From contig JARUKX010000034.1 of the NCBI GenBank assembly GCA_029688825.1, positions 1 to 40,425 of the forward strand: a stretch of 40,425 nucleotides of DNA. The letters run 5' to 3'. A program made the position numbers and the translations under genes. This DNA is from Haloarculaceae archaeon H-GB1-1 (GTDB lineage Archaea; Halobacteriota; Halobacteria; Halobacteriales; Haloarculaceae). The notes beneath the pieces were generated by a model, which saw only the letters and a list, made by a program, of their open reading frames with translations, was not told the DNA's origin and did not search any database. Position 1 is the stretch's first letter. Each line of letters starts with the position of its first letter. Below, piece by piece: positions 7,336 to 16,298 of this stretch.

Positions 7336-8657
7336 TCCTGCGGCACGCCCGACTTGCTGGCCGTTCCCTCGAAGGTCTCCTCGACCTGTGCGTAGGTGAG
7401 CACCAGCGCCACGACGGCGAGGGCCGCACCGAAGACGAACGGCGCAGCGAGGCCGCCGAGATTGTACAGAACGCCCGACGCGAGCGGCCCGACCGCGACC
7501 CCGAGCCCGAACGCCATCGTCAGCACCGACAGCGTCGTCCCGGACCCGCGGTCTTTCGCGAGGTCGCCGGCGAGCGCGAGACCCGGCGCGAAGACGAACG
7601 CGACTGAGACGCCCTGGAACAACCGGGCGGCCAGCATCGCGAGCGGCGTCGAGACGTAGCCCTGGGCGAGCACCGACGGGACGAGGAGGACGAACCCGAG
7701 GACGATGAATCGCTTTCGTCCGTAGCGGTCGCTGGCGCGGCCGACCGGGACCTGGAGGAGGATGTTCCCGATGACCGCCGCGGCGAACTGCGTGCCGAAC
7801 ATGACGGTGCTCTCGTTCAGGTGCTCACGGATGGGGGCTTCGAGCGTCGCGAACAGGGCGATGGTGACGGCCATGAGGAAGGTGCCGACGCCGAGGACGA
7901 ACACCGAGTCGAGTCCGCGTCCGTCGGGGTCGCGGATGGCCACCGAGAGGGACTTGCTGGCTGCGGCCTCGCTCGCCGGCGGGTCGGTGACGTACAGCAG
8001 CACGAGGACGAAGCTCACCACCGCTCCGGCGACGGCGACGCCGAACGCAGCGGCGAAGCCCGAGAGCGACTCACCGAACGCGGCGAGCACGCCCGGCAGC
8101 GCGTACTCGACGACGTCCTGCCCGCTGATGCCGCCCGTGATGACGATACCCGCGATGATGGGCCCGAACCCGAACCCGAGCAGCCGGAAGGTGTTGAACA
8201 CGCCGAAGTTGCCGCCTCGCTCGGCGTCGCTGGCCGCGTAGTCGTTGACCAGCGCGACCGTGGCGGGAATCGTGAGTGCGGCCCCGATGCCCTGGAGCGC
8301 CCGCGCCAGCAGGACGCCCCAGTACGACGTCAGGAAGGGGTAGGCGGCGCTGCCGACGCCGAACACCGCCAGTCCCGCGAGGACGAAGACTCGGCGGCGG
8401 CCCGTCCGGTCGGAGAGCCGGCCCGTGATCGGCTGGCCGAAGCTGTTGAGAAAGCCGAACAACGAGAGGACCAGTCCGATGAGCGTCTCCTCTCGCAGGA
8501 CGAACCCGGCGAGTTCGGTGCCGACGATTCCCTGGAGTGAGATCTCACCGCTGGCGATGTACAGCGGCAACACGATGATGAGAAAGGAGTTCCCGAGCGC
8601 GTCGGCCATCCGGGCCATCGCGAGCGTCAGAATCCGCCGGTCGGTGCCGAGAACCAT
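7332..8657 (-). CDS. Major facilitator superfamily transporter
   Basis: A 441-residue inner-membrane protein with about 12 hydrophobic helices in two halves of six. The cytoplasmic loop between helices 2 and 3 carries the MFS motif A (GRLSDRTGRRR), and the equivalent loop of the second half repeats it (GRASDRYGRKR). The order RALQGIGAALTIPA in the first half and RLFQGVSVAFVFAP in the second also resembles drug/H+ antiporter-like MFS members. The substrate cannot be read from the sequence. Its position next to lysA on the opposite strand, converging with a four-base overlap, does not by itself imply lysine transport. Confidence 0.9.
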   Translation of the reverse strand: MVLGTDRRILTLAMARMADALGNSFLIIVLPLYIASGEISLQGIVGTELAGFVLREETLIGLVLSLFGFLNSFGQPITGRLSDRTGRRRVFVLAGLAVFGVGSAAYPFLTSYWGVLLARALQGIGAALTIPATVALVNDYAASDAERGGNFGVFNTFRLLGFGFGPIIAGIVITGGISGQDVVEYALPGVLAAFGESLSGFAAAFGVAVAGAVVSFVLVLLYVTDPPASEAAASKSLSVAIRDPDGRGLDSVFVLGVGTFLMAVTIALFATLEAPIREHLNESTVMFGTQFAAAVIGNILLQVPVGRASDRYGRKRFIVLGFVLLVPSVLAQGYVSTPLAMLAARLFQGVSVAFVFAPGLALAGDLAKDRGSGTTLSVLTMAFGLGVAVGPLASGVLYNLGGLAAPFVFGAALAVVALVLTYAQVEETFEGTASKSGVPQD

Positions 8658-8698
8658 CTGCCAGCCCGTTCGGCCGAGGGGACCTTAGGTGTACACCT

Positions 8699-10078
8699 CT
8701 ACAGCTCGTCGACGAGGTCCTCAGCGACGCCGGTGTAGCCCGTCGGCGTCAGCGCATTCAGTTCGGCACGGACCTCGTCGCTCACGTCGAGGTCGTCGAA
8801 CAGGTCGCGGAAGTCCGCCAGCGTGACGCGCTCGCCGCGGGTGAGCTCCTTGACGCGCTCGTAGGCGTCGCCGTGGCCCTCGCGCCGGAGGATGGTCTGG
8901 ACGGCCTCGCCGATGATCTCGGGCGTCGCCTCCAGTTCCTCGCGCATGACGTGCTCGTTCGGGACGACCTTGCCCAGCCCGCGCCGGAGCTTCTCGTACC
9001 CGATGAGACAGTGGGCGAACGACGCCCCGATGTTCCGCTTGACCGTCGAGTCCGACAGGTCCCGCTGGAGCCGGGAGTTGGTCACGTAGTCGCCGAGGAA
9101 GACGAGGTCCGAGTTCGCCTTCGAGAGGTTGCCCTCGCTGTTCTCGAAGTCGATGGGATTGACCTTGTGGGGCATCGTCGACGAGCCGGTCTCGCCCTCG
9201 ACGGCCTCCTGGCCGAGATACCGGTCGGAGACGTACAGCCAGACGTCGAGGTCGAGGTCCAGCAGGACGTTGTTCGCACCCCGGAGCGCGTCGAAGACGG
9301 TCGCGAGGTCGTCGCAGGGGTTGACCTGCGTCGTGAGCGGGTCGTGTTCCAGCCCGAGTTCCTCGACGAACGCCTCGGAGAAGGCCGGCCAATCCACCTC
9401 GTCGTAGGCGACGTGATGGGCGGCGTAAGTGCCGGATGCGCCGGCGAGCTTCCCGGACAGCTCCTCGGCGGCGCGCTCGATACGCCCGAGCTGGCGACCC
9501 AGCCGGGAGGCGTAGACGGCCATCTCCTTCCCGAAGGAGGTCGGCGTCGCGGGCTGGCCGTGGGTGCGGGCGAGCATCGGCAGGTCACGGTACTCCCGTG
9601 CCATCTCGACGAGGGCGTCGCGGACCTCGCGGAGCTTCGGCACGAGGACGTCCTCGACGGCTGGCTTGACGAGCAGGCGGTGGGCGAGGTTGTTCACGTC
9701 CTCGCTGGTCAGCCCGAAGTGGACCCACTCGCCGGGCACGTCCTCCGGCAGCGCGTCGCGGATGAAGTACTCGACGGCCTTGACGTCGTGGTTCGTCGCC
9801 GAGTAGTCCTTGTACCCCTGCGTCTCGAGCTGTTTGACGATGAACGCGGCCTCTTCGTCGAAATCCTCGTACAGGCGGCGCAGGTCCGCGCGCTGGTCGT
9901 CGGTCAGCGTCAGCGACGTGGCGTCGAGGTCCGCCAGCGCGACGAGATATTCGACCTCGACGCGGACGCGAGCGCGGATGAGCGCGCGCTCGCTCGCGTA
10001 CGGGACGAGCGGTTCGGTGTATCGAGCGTAGCGTCCGTCCAGCGGCGAGACGGCCGACAGTGCGCTCCGGTCGGTCAT
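8699..10078 (-). CDS. purB: Adenylosuccinate lyase
   Basis: Cleaves fumarate from SAICAR and from adenylosuccinate, two steps of purine synthesis. The 459-residue protein belongs to the fumarase/aspartase superfamily. ARTHGQPATP carries the conserved H173, and the superfamily signature GSSTMPHKVNP is at about 298-308. The frame stays open upstream to 10864, but that stretch is antisense to the LiaF-like gene and unlike any lyase. ATG 10078, directly before MTDRSALSAVSPLDGRY, matches the family start. Another purine gene, purNH, lies 1.1 kb away on the other strand. Confidence 0.96.
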   Translation of the reverse strand: MTDRSALSAVSPLDGRYARYTEPLVPYASERALIRARVRVEVEYLVALADLDATSLTLTDDQRADLRRLYEDFDEEAAFIVKQLETQGYKDYSATNHDVKAVEYFIRDALPEDVPGEWVHFGLTSEDVNNLAHRLLVKPAVEDVLVPKLREVRDALVEMAREYRDLPMLARTHGQPATPTSFGKEMAVYASRLGRQLGRIERAAEELSGKLAGASGTYAAHHVAYDEVDWPAFSEAFVEELGLEHDPLTTQVNPCDDLATVFDALRGANNVLLDLDLDVWLYVSDRYLGQEAVEGETGSSTMPHKVNPIDFENSEGNLSKANSDLVFLGDYVTNSRLQRDLSDSTVKRNIGASFAHCLIGYEKLRRGLGKVVPNEHVMREELEATPEIIGEAVQTILRREGHGDAYERVKELTRGERVTLADFRDLFDDLDVSDEVRAELNALTPTGYTGVAEDLVDEL

Positions 10079-10173
10079 GCCCGACGATGCGTGAATCGCC
10101 CGAAAAAGCGTGTCGGTCGGCGGCCGCAGTGCCGGCTGTCCCGAGACACCACCGGCCGAGAACGACGCCGTAC

Positions 10174-10181
10174 GATTATAT
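10174..10181 (+). promoter_or_regulatory. TATA box of the LiaF-like gene
   Basis: GATTATAT ends 23 bases before ATG 10205, the spacing expected for a leaderless haloarchaeal transcript. It also supports this start codon. Confidence 0.65.
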
Positions 10182-10204
10182 TGCAGCCCTTCGACGCCAC
10201 GTCC

Positions 10205-10876
10205 ATGACACGCAGTTCCCGTCTCCTCGTCGGGTCGGCCATCGTCGTCGTCGGGCTGCTCCTCCTGCTCGACACGACCGGCGTGGTCGAGACCGGCGGC
10301 CTCCTCCGCTGGGTTCCGTCGCTCGTCGTCCTGTTCGGCGTCTTTCTCGCGGTTCGAAGCGGCTTTCGCGACCTGTTCGGACCGGCGCTGCTGGTGTTCT
10401 TCGGAATCGCATGGCAGGTCTCGGCGCTCGGCATCGCGTCGTTCGGGAGCGTCTTCGCGCGCTTCTGGCCGCTGCTGCTGATCGCGCTCGGCGCCTCGAT
10501 CCTGCTCCGGCCGCGGCGAACGGCGCGGCCGCTCCGGACGAACGGCGGCGACGCCGAGATCGTCGCGGTACTCGGTGACGCCAACCGCCGCGTGGAGTCC
10601 CCGTCGTTCGCGAGCGGGTCCGTGACGGCCATCCTCGGTGACGCACGAATCGACCTCCGAGACGCGGATGGCGAGCGGCCGCTGCACCTCGACGCCGTCT
10701 CCGTCCTCGGCGACGCCCGTATTCGCGTTCCCGAGGGGTGGCGCGTGGACGTGGACGCGGTCTCGGTGCTCGGTGACGTCTCGGACGACCGACCCCGGAC
10801 GGCCGAGCGGTCGGCGGAACCCGACCTCGTCGTCTCCGGCGTCGCGGTCCTCGGCGACATCCACGTCGAGGACTGA
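10205..10876 (+). CDS. LiaF-like membrane protein with tandem beta repeats
   Basis: A 223-residue protein. Residues about 5-105 hold four hydrophobic helices of the LiaI/LiaF transmembrane type. After a basic linker (RPRRTARPLR) comes a C-terminal domain with four repeats of a VLGDA or VLGD motif (IVAVLGDANR, AILGDARIDL, SVLGDARIRV, AVLGDIHVED), the parallel beta-helix seen in LiaF C-terminal and related domains. Bacterial LiaF controls an envelope-stress kinase; no LiaS/LiaR partner is here, so the archaeal role is unknown. Its promoter region is shared divergently with purB across 126 bases. Confidence 0.85.
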   Translation: MTRSSRLLVGSAIVVVGLLLLLDTTGVVETGGLLRWVPSLVVLFGVFLAVRSGFRDLFGPALLVFFGIAWQVSALGIASFGSVFARFWPLLLIALGASILLRPRRTARPLRTNGGDAEIVAVLGDANRRVESPSFASGSVTAILGDARIDLRDADGERPLHLDAVSVLGDARIRVPEGWRVDVDAVSVLGDVSDDRPRTAERSAEPDLVVSGVAVLGDIHVED

Positions 10877-11179
10877 GTCGATCCGTCGTTCCTAGTCGGC
10901 GATTGCCAGCACTGGCCGGGTAGTTCCTCCCTGAACGATAGTCCCGTACGTTTCTCCTGTCCGTCTTCCGAACCGGGCGGGACTGAAAGGGGCCGCTCAC
11001 GCCGGGAAGACGGGCGACGCAAGCATCGAACGAAGAGAGGCGCGCAGCGAGCCCCTCGACTGGCGTGGGCGGGGGCTTTCGTGCCGTTCTCGACTACGTT
11101 CGTGGCTGCAGTTGGTCACGTCGAGAGACACACTTCGGGATTCGCAACTACTTTGCGCGCTGGCCGCGGGGCTTCGAAC
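10877..11179. other. 303-base leader region of purNH
   Basis: No gene is visible. It contains a probable haloarchaeal intergenic repeat at 10977-11083 and, near its right end, an AT-richer stretch (CAACTACTTTG at about 11145) with suitable spacing to be the purNH TATA region for a near-leaderless start at 11180. Confidence 0.5.
10977..11083. repeat. Probable haloarchaeal intergenic repeat (REP-like)
   Basis: It opens GCGGGACTGAAAGGGG and closes GGGCGGGGGCTTTCGTG, with a GCGCAGCGAGC-type core between. I recall intergenic elements in haloarchaeal genomes that begin with a GGGACTGAAAGGGG box and end with a GGGGCTTTC box; this match is from memory. Only one copy is in the window, so its repeated nature cannot be shown here. 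Confidence 0.45.
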
Positions 11180-12760
11180 ATGAAGCTCGCCGGACTGGCC
11201 AGCAATCGCGGCCGCAATCTCATCAACGTCGCAGACCGCGCCCCGGGGGACGCGGAGTTCGCCGTCGTGCTCTCGAATCACGAGGGCGCGCCGGTACTGG
11301 AGGAAGCCGCCGAGCGCGGCATCCCCACGGAAGTCGTCGAGCGCGAGGAGGGGGAATCGCGCGAGTCCCACGAAGAGCGCGTGCTCGACGCGCTCGCAGA
11401 GTACGACTTCGACCTCGTCTGTCTCGACGGGTACATGCGCATCCTCACCGAGACGTTCCTCGAGTCGGTCCCCACGACGCTGAACGTCCACCCGTCGCTC
11501 CTGCCGTCGTTCAAGGGTGACGACGCGTGGGGCGACGCACTCGACGCGGGCGTCCGGACCACCGGCTGTACGGTCCACGTCGTCACCGAAGACGTCGACG
11601 CGGGCCCCATCGTCACGCAGGAGCCGATTGCGGTCCGCGAGGGCGACGACGAAGCGGACCTGAAAGACCGCGTCCTCTACGAGGGCGAATTCATCGCGTA
11701 TCCGCGTGCGATTCGGTGGTTCGCCGAGGACCGCGTCACCGTCGACCGGGAACAGAACCGCGTCGCCATCGACGGTGACGACGGCGGGGACTTCCCCGCC
11801 CGCCGCCTCCAGAGCGACGACCGCGTCCGAGAGCTGCGGTACGGCGAGAACCCTCACCAGGGTGCCGCGCTCTATCAGGACCCGACCGTGAGCGAGGCCA
11901 GCGTCGTGCAGGCCGACCAGCTCAACGAGGGCGCGAAGAAGCTCTCGTACAACAACTACAACGACGCCGACGGCGCGCTCGACCTCATCAAGGAGTTCGA
12001 GGAGCCGGCGGCGGCCGTCATCAAGCACACCAACCCCGCCGGCTGTGCCACCGCCGACACGCTCGCCGAAGCGTACGACCGGGCGCTCTCGACGGACGCG
12101 ATGAGCGCCTTCGGCGGCATCGTCGCGCTCAACCGCCAGTGCGACGCCGACACCGCCGAACAGGTCGTCGAGTCCTACAAGGAGGTCGTCGTCGCGCCGG
12201 GCTACACCGACGCTGCGCTGGACGTCCTCTGCGCCGAGGAGAACCTCCGCGTCCTCGACGTGGGTGACCTCGGCGACCGCACCGACCGGCTCACGGAGAA
12301 GCACCTCGTCGGCGGGCGACTCGTCCAGGCCCGCGACCGCAAGACGCTGACCGTCGACGACCTCGAAGTCGTCACCGAACGCGAGCCCACCGAGGCGGAG
12401 TTGGAGTCGATGCTGTTCGCGTGGCACACCTGCAAGCACGTCATGTCGAACGCCATCGTCTTCGCGCAGGGGACGGAGACTGTCGGCATCGGTGCCGGGC
12501 AGATGAGCCGCGTCGACGCGGTCCACATGGCCGCTCGGAAGGCCGAGGAACACGCCGAGGGCAAGGGACCGGACGGTGCAGTCATGGCCTCGGACGCCTT
12601 CTTCCCGTTCCCGGACGGCATCGAACTCGCCGCCGAATCGGGCATCGACTGCGTCGTCCAGCCCGGCGGGTCGAAGAACGACGACGACGTCATCGCCGCC
12701 GCCGACGAACTCGGACTGGCGATGGTCTTCACCGGCGCGCGGGCCTTCCGCCACGACTGA
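11180..12760 (+). CDS. purNH: Fused GAR transformylase / AICAR transformylase
   Basis: A 526-residue bifunctional enzyme that would add both formyl groups in purine synthesis. Residues 1-190 are a PurN-like formyltransferase: NVHPSLLPSF supplies N102 and H104, and EDVDAGPI supplies the conserved aspartate. From about residue 215 (LRYGENPHQGAALY) to the end is the AICAR transformylase part of PurH, with K282-H283 in IKHTNPAG. The IMP cyclohydrolase domain that normally forms the PurH N-terminus is absent, so ring closure must be done elsewhere, in archaea usually by PurO. ATG 11180 begins the glycinamide-transformylase strand directly; an in-frame start at 11081 would add 33 unrelated residues. 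Confidence 0.94.
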   Translation: MKLAGLASNRGRNLINVADRAPGDAEFAVVLSNHEGAPVLEEAAERGIPTEVVEREEGESRESHEERVLDALAEYDFDLVCLDGYMRILTETFLESVPTTLNVHPSLLPSFKGDDAWGDALDAGVRTTGCTVHVVTEDVDAGPIVTQEPIAVREGDDEADLKDRVLYEGEFIAYPRAIRWFAEDRVTVDREQNRVAIDGDDGGDFPARRLQSDDRVRELRYGENPHQGAALYQDPTVSEASVVQADQLNEGAKKLSYNNYNDADGALDLIKEFEEPAAAVIKHTNPAGCATADTLAEAYDRALSTDAMSAFGGIVALNRQCDADTAEQVVESYKEVVVAPGYTDAALDVLCAEENLRVLDVGDLGDRTDRLTEKHLVGGRLVQARDRKTLTVDDLEVVTEREPTEAELESMLFAWHTCKHVMSNAIVFAQGTETVGIGAGQMSRVDAVHMAARKAEEHAEGKGPDGAVMASDAFFPFPDGIELAAESGIDCVVQPGGSKNDDDVIAAADELGLAMVFTGARAFRHD

Positions 12761-12792
12761 GCGCCGGTGGGGCTCGCCACCCGGCAGCCGAG

Positions 12793-12942
12793 CTAATCGA
12801 GCCGAACCAGCCGGCTGTTCCAGCACTCCCGACAGGTCTCGGCATCCGGACCGTACGTACATCCGCAGACGCGACACTGCAGGATATGCCCCTCCGCTTC
12901 CGTTTCAAACAATTGTCGTATGTAACTTCCTATCGATGACAT
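12793..12942 (-). CDS. 49-residue zinc-ribbon protein
   Basis: MSSIGSYIRQLFETEAEGHI precedes two cysteine knuckles, CRVC and CREC, separated by 12 residues, a rubredoxin-like zinc ribbon. ATG 12942 is preferred: upstream in-frame sequence lacks family character, and a TATA-like element (minus-strand CTTATA at 12991-12996) lies about 50 bases away. Haloarchaea carry many such tiny zinc proteins, mostly of unknown function. It converges on purNH (32-base gap) and diverges from the membrane-protein gene at 13169. Confidence 0.7.
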   Translation of the reverse strand: MSSIGSYIRQLFETEAEGHILQCRVCGCTYGPDAETCRECWNSRLVRLD

Positions 12943-13168
12943 CGTTGCGTATTCCGACCGTAAGACGTTCGAGCGGGCGTACCTGTCCGGTATAAGTTTC
13001 GTGGCCGAGTGTCTACTTTCGTATGTATCCGCGAGTAAGTGGCGACGGATCCGCCACGCAACAGACACGAGTTCGCGGTTGCCGGAGTGTCCGGGAGCCA
13101 CCGTGCCGACGCTGACGGCGTCGTGCGGAGCAGGTACACATTTCCGTCAGGGAAGCGTGGGTGGACGT

Positions 13169-13837
13169 ATGACACGGACGCTTCTGGGCATCGACCTCGA
13201 CGAGTCGCCAGTCGGCGGCCTCATCGAGCGCCTGCTGGACGACGAGGACCTTCGGAAGCTGACGGACGGCGGGGTCGACCCCGACACCGGCGACGACGGC
13301 GTGACGGAGCGGTCGCCAGACGACCCGACGTCACCGCGTTCGGCGCCGGCATCGGAATCGCCCACCACCGGGTTGGACGACGACGAGGCGGACTCGACCG
13401 GTCGCATCTCGACGGCGCTGGGTGGCGCACGCAAACGACTTCCCGGCGGCGGCCCGTCGGATACCTCTCCCACCGGTCCGGAGGCGGAGCCGGAGGAGGT
13501 CGACGAGAAGCCGCTCGTGACGCGCATCCGGCGGGGCCTCCTGTTCGTCAGCGTCGGGGCGGTCGGACTCGCCGTCCTCGCGGCACTCCTTCGACGCGTG
13601 CTGGGCCGCTTCGAACCCGAGGCCGAGGGCGAGGAACCAGCGGACGACGAGCGATCCGTCGACGCCGAGGAACGGCCCGACGCCATCGACGAACTCGCTG
13701 ACGACGCCGAGGACGAGTCGACGCTCGGGCCGGTCCTCGGCCTCGCGTTCCTCACCCTGGTGGCCGCCCTCGTTCGGAAGTTCGCCGCGGAGGGCGACGC
13801 AGCCGCGGACGCAGAACGCGAGAGTCCGACAACCTAA
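13169..13837 (+). CDS. Two-helix acidic membrane protein upstream of folCP
   Basis: A 222-residue protein. Residues 1-115 are acidic and low in complexity (Asp, Glu, Ser, Pro, Gly), a probable disordered cytoplasmic region. A transmembrane helix lies at about 128-145 (LLFVSVGAVGLAVLAALL), a second acidic spacer at 150-185, and a second helix at about 188-205 (GPVLGLAFLTLVAALV). I do not recognise a family. ATG 13169 follows a GGTGG-rich stretch; the in-frame extension to 13001 overlaps the divergent zinc-ribbon promoter and is rejected. It ends 25 bases before folCP, so the two may share a transcript. Confidence 0.75.
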   Translation: MTRTLLGIDLDESPVGGLIERLLDDEDLRKLTDGGVDPDTGDDGVTERSPDDPTSPRSAPASESPTTGLDDDEADSTGRISTALGGARKRLPGGGPSDTSPTGPEAEPEEVDEKPLVTRIRRGLLFVSVGAVGLAVLAALLRRVLGRFEPEAEGEEPADDERSVDAEERPDAIDELADDAEDESTLGPVLGLAFLTLVAALVRKFAAEGDAAADAERESPTT

Positions 13838-13862
13838 AGCGGTCCCACAGAAACTCTCGGAC

Positions 13863-16298
13863 ATGGAGTTCCACGAGGCGGCGAACGTTCTCTTCGAGCA
13901 GAAACGGCCGCCGGAACTGGGGACGGAACGGACGCGGGCGCTTCTCGAGGAACTTGGAAATCCACAGGACCAGCTACGCGTGGTCCAGATCGCCGGAACG
14001 AACGGCAAGGGCTCGACAGCGCGGATGGTCGAGCGGGTCCTCCGGGAAGCCGGTCTCGACGTCGGGCTGTTCACCTCACCGCACATGGAGGAGTTCCGGG
14101 AGTCGGTGCGCATCAACGGCCGGAAGGTGACGAAAGCGGCGGTGGCTGAGTACGTCGCGGACGTCTCCGAGTACGTCACCGACGAAGGGGCCGACGGCGA
14201 CTCGCCGACGTACTTCGAGCTACTGGTCGGTCTCGCCTGCCGGGAGTTCACTCGAACGGACGTCGACGTCGCGATCTTCGAGGTCGGGATGGGCGGCGCG
14301 CGGGACGCGACGAGCGCGCTCGACCCCGTCGCCAGCGCCGTGACGGCGGTGTCGGTCGACCACGCCGCATTCCTCGGCGAGACCGTCGCCGAGATTGCCT
14401 ACGAACTGGCCGGCGTCGCGCCGAAGGGCCGACCGCTCGTCACGGGGGCGAGCGGTCACGCCCTCTCCGCAGTGAGACAGCAGGTCGGCGACATCCTCAC
14501 CGTGGGCACTGCGGAGGCAGACCTGCAAGTGACCTACGAAGGAATCGAGGGCGTCGAAGGAGCGGTCGTCCTCGACGGTCCCGACTTCCACGTCGAGACG
14601 AAGCTCCCGCTCGTCGGCGAACATCAGGCCCAGAACGCGGGCGTGGCAGCACTGCTCGCCCGCCAGGTCGCGGACGTCACCGAAGACGACCTCGCGCTCG
14701 GGTTGCGCAACGCCCACTGGCCGGGTCGCTTCGAGATCATGGGGCAGGACCCGCTCGTCGTCCTCGACGGGGCGCACAATCCCGCCTCTTGCGAGCGCGT
14801 CGCGGAAACGCTCGACGCGTTCGAGTACGAGGACCTGCACCTCGTCGTCGGCGCGATGGGTGACAAGGACGTCCGCGGGATGGCCGCCGCGCTTCCGGCG
14901 GCGTCGGCCGTCGTGGCGACCGCGGCGGCACTCGATCGTGCGGAGGAGGAGTCGATGGTCGCCCGCGCGTTCGAGCGCGAGCAGCCAAATGCGTCCGTGA
15001 CCGCCGAGAGCGACGTGGCGACCGCGTTCGAGCGCGCTCGCGAGCGTGCCGAGGGGGACGACTGCGTGCTCGTCACGGGGTCGCTCGCGGTCGTCGCCGA
15101 GACTCGCACGCGCTGGACCCGCGCGAAGATCCCGAAGGACGTCGACGACGTCGACGACGCACACGCGGTGCTGAAGGGCGCGGACGTCCCCGACGCCGAC
15201 GCCGAAGAGATGCAGGCCAAGGCCGTCCATCGCGTGCGCAAACTCCGCGTCCAGCAGCGGCAGGCCCAGGAGCTGAAAGAGGAACTGCTGGAACTGGGCG
15301 GGGAATGTGCCATCTCCGGGCTCGCCGAGCAGGACCAGGAGACGCTCGAAGTCGTCGCGATGGGGACGCTGGCCCAGTTCGAGCGGCTGGCCGAGTCGCT
15401 CGACGACGAGCCCCACGGCCTGTCCGTCGTCGGCGAGGACATACGCGAATCGCTGGGGCTGACCGATGCCGAACGCAACAGTGACGCCTACCCGTGGGAC
15501 GGTGGGACCGCGGTCATGGGCATCCTGAACGCCACGCCGGACAGCTTCCACGACGGCGGCGAGTACGACACCGTCGAGGCGGCCGTCGAGCGAGCGACGG
15601 CGATGGTCGAGGACGGTGCCGACATCATCGACGTCGGCGGCGAGAGCACGCGGCCTGGTGCCGACCCCGTCCCCGTCGAGGACGAGATCGAGCGAGTCGT
15701 GCCCGTCGTCGAGGCGCTGAACGATATCGACGTGGCGACGTCGGTCGACACACGGAAGGCGGCCGTCGCGCGCGCGGCGCTCGACGCCGGTGCGGACATC
15801 CTGAACGACGTGTCGGGGCTGGAGGACCCCGAAATGCGCCTCGTCGCCGGGGAGTACGACGTTCCCGTCGTCGTGATGCACTCCATCGACACGCCGGTCG
15901 AGCCCGACAACGATATCGAGTACGACAACGTCGTCGAGGACGTCATCGACCAGCTCACCGAACGGGTCCTGCTCGCGGAGAAGGCGGGACTCGACCGCGA
16001 GCAGATCGTCGTCGACCCCGGCATCGGCTTCGGGAAGACGCCCAGCGAGAACTTCGAGCTGCTGGGCCGCGTCGAGGAGTTCCGTGCGCTCGGCTGTCCG
16101 GTGCTGGTCGGACACTCGCACAAGTCGTTGTTCTCCCACGTAGGAAAAGACCCCGAGGACCGCTACGAAGCCACCGTGGCGGGGACTGCTGTCGCGGCCG
16201 AACACGGCGCGGACATCGTCCGCGTCCACGACGTCGAAGCCAACGCGACGGCCGTCGACGTGGTCGAAGCCGCCGACGACCCCGAGGGCTTCGAGTAG
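13863..16298 (+). CDS. folCP: Fused dihydrofolate/folylpolyglutamate synthase and dihydropteroate synthase
   Basis: An 811-residue bifunctional folate enzyme. Residues 1-410 form FolC: P-loop GTNGKGS at 45-51, then FEVGMGGARDATSAL and LDGAHNP of the Mur-ligase-like fold. Residues about 420-545 are a helical linker that belongs to neither standard domain (rich in charged helix, RKLRVQQRQAQELKEEL). Residues 552-811 form FolP: MGILNATPDSFHDGG, DVGGESTRPGA, DPGIGFGK and LVGHSHKSLF, the pterin and pABA sites. A FolC-FolP fusion is known from haloarchaea such as Haloferax volcanii. Its stop directly abuts the stop of the convergent helicase gene. Confidence 0.95.
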   Translation: MEFHEAANVLFEQKRPPELGTERTRALLEELGNPQDQLRVVQIAGTNGKGSTARMVERVLREAGLDVGLFTSPHMEEFRESVRINGRKVTKAAVAEYVADVSEYVTDEGADGDSPTYFELLVGLACREFTRTDVDVAIFEVGMGGARDATSALDPVASAVTAVSVDHAAFLGETVAEIAYELAGVAPKGRPLVTGASGHALSAVRQQVGDILTVGTAEADLQVTYEGIEGVEGAVVLDGPDFHVETKLPLVGEHQAQNAGVAALLARQVADVTEDDLALGLRNAHWPGRFEIMGQDPLVVLDGAHNPASCERVAETLDAFEYEDLHLVVGAMGDKDVRGMAAALPAASAVVATAAALDRAEEESMVARAFEREQPNASVTAESDVATAFERARERAEGDDCVLVTGSLAVVAETRTRWTRAKIPKDVDDVDDAHAVLKGADVPDADAEEMQAKAVHRVRKLRVQQRQAQELKEELLELGGECAISGLAEQDQETLEVVAMGTLAQFERLAESLDDEPHGLSVVGEDIRESLGLTDAERNSDAYPWDGGTAVMGILNATPDSFHDGGEYDTVEAAVERATAMVEDGADIIDVGGESTRPGADPVPVEDEIERVVPVVEALNDIDVATSVDTRKAAVARAALDAGADILNDVSGLEDPEMRLVAGEYDVPVVVMHSIDTPVEPDNDIEYDNVVEDVIDQLTERVLLAEKAGLDREQIVVDPGIGFGKTPSENFELLGRVEEFRALGCPVLVGHSHKSLFSHVGKDPEDRYEATVAGTAVAAEHGADIVRVHDVEANATAVDVVEAADDPEGFE

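Noticed and set aside
7332-8657. Lysine exporter role for the MFS protein
   Set aside because: Only its position next to lysA suggests it; it is on the opposite strand and the sequence gives no substrate.
10079-10864. N-terminal extension of purB to 721 residues
   Set aside because: This stretch is antisense to the LiaF-like gene and has no similarity to lyases; the conserved start MTDRSALSAV is at 10078.
14220-16229. A 669-codon frame antisense to folCP, and similar frames antisense to the helicase (16347-18263) and lysA (6286-7233)
   Set aside because: Each is the complement of a gene with clear catalytic motifs and itself shows none.
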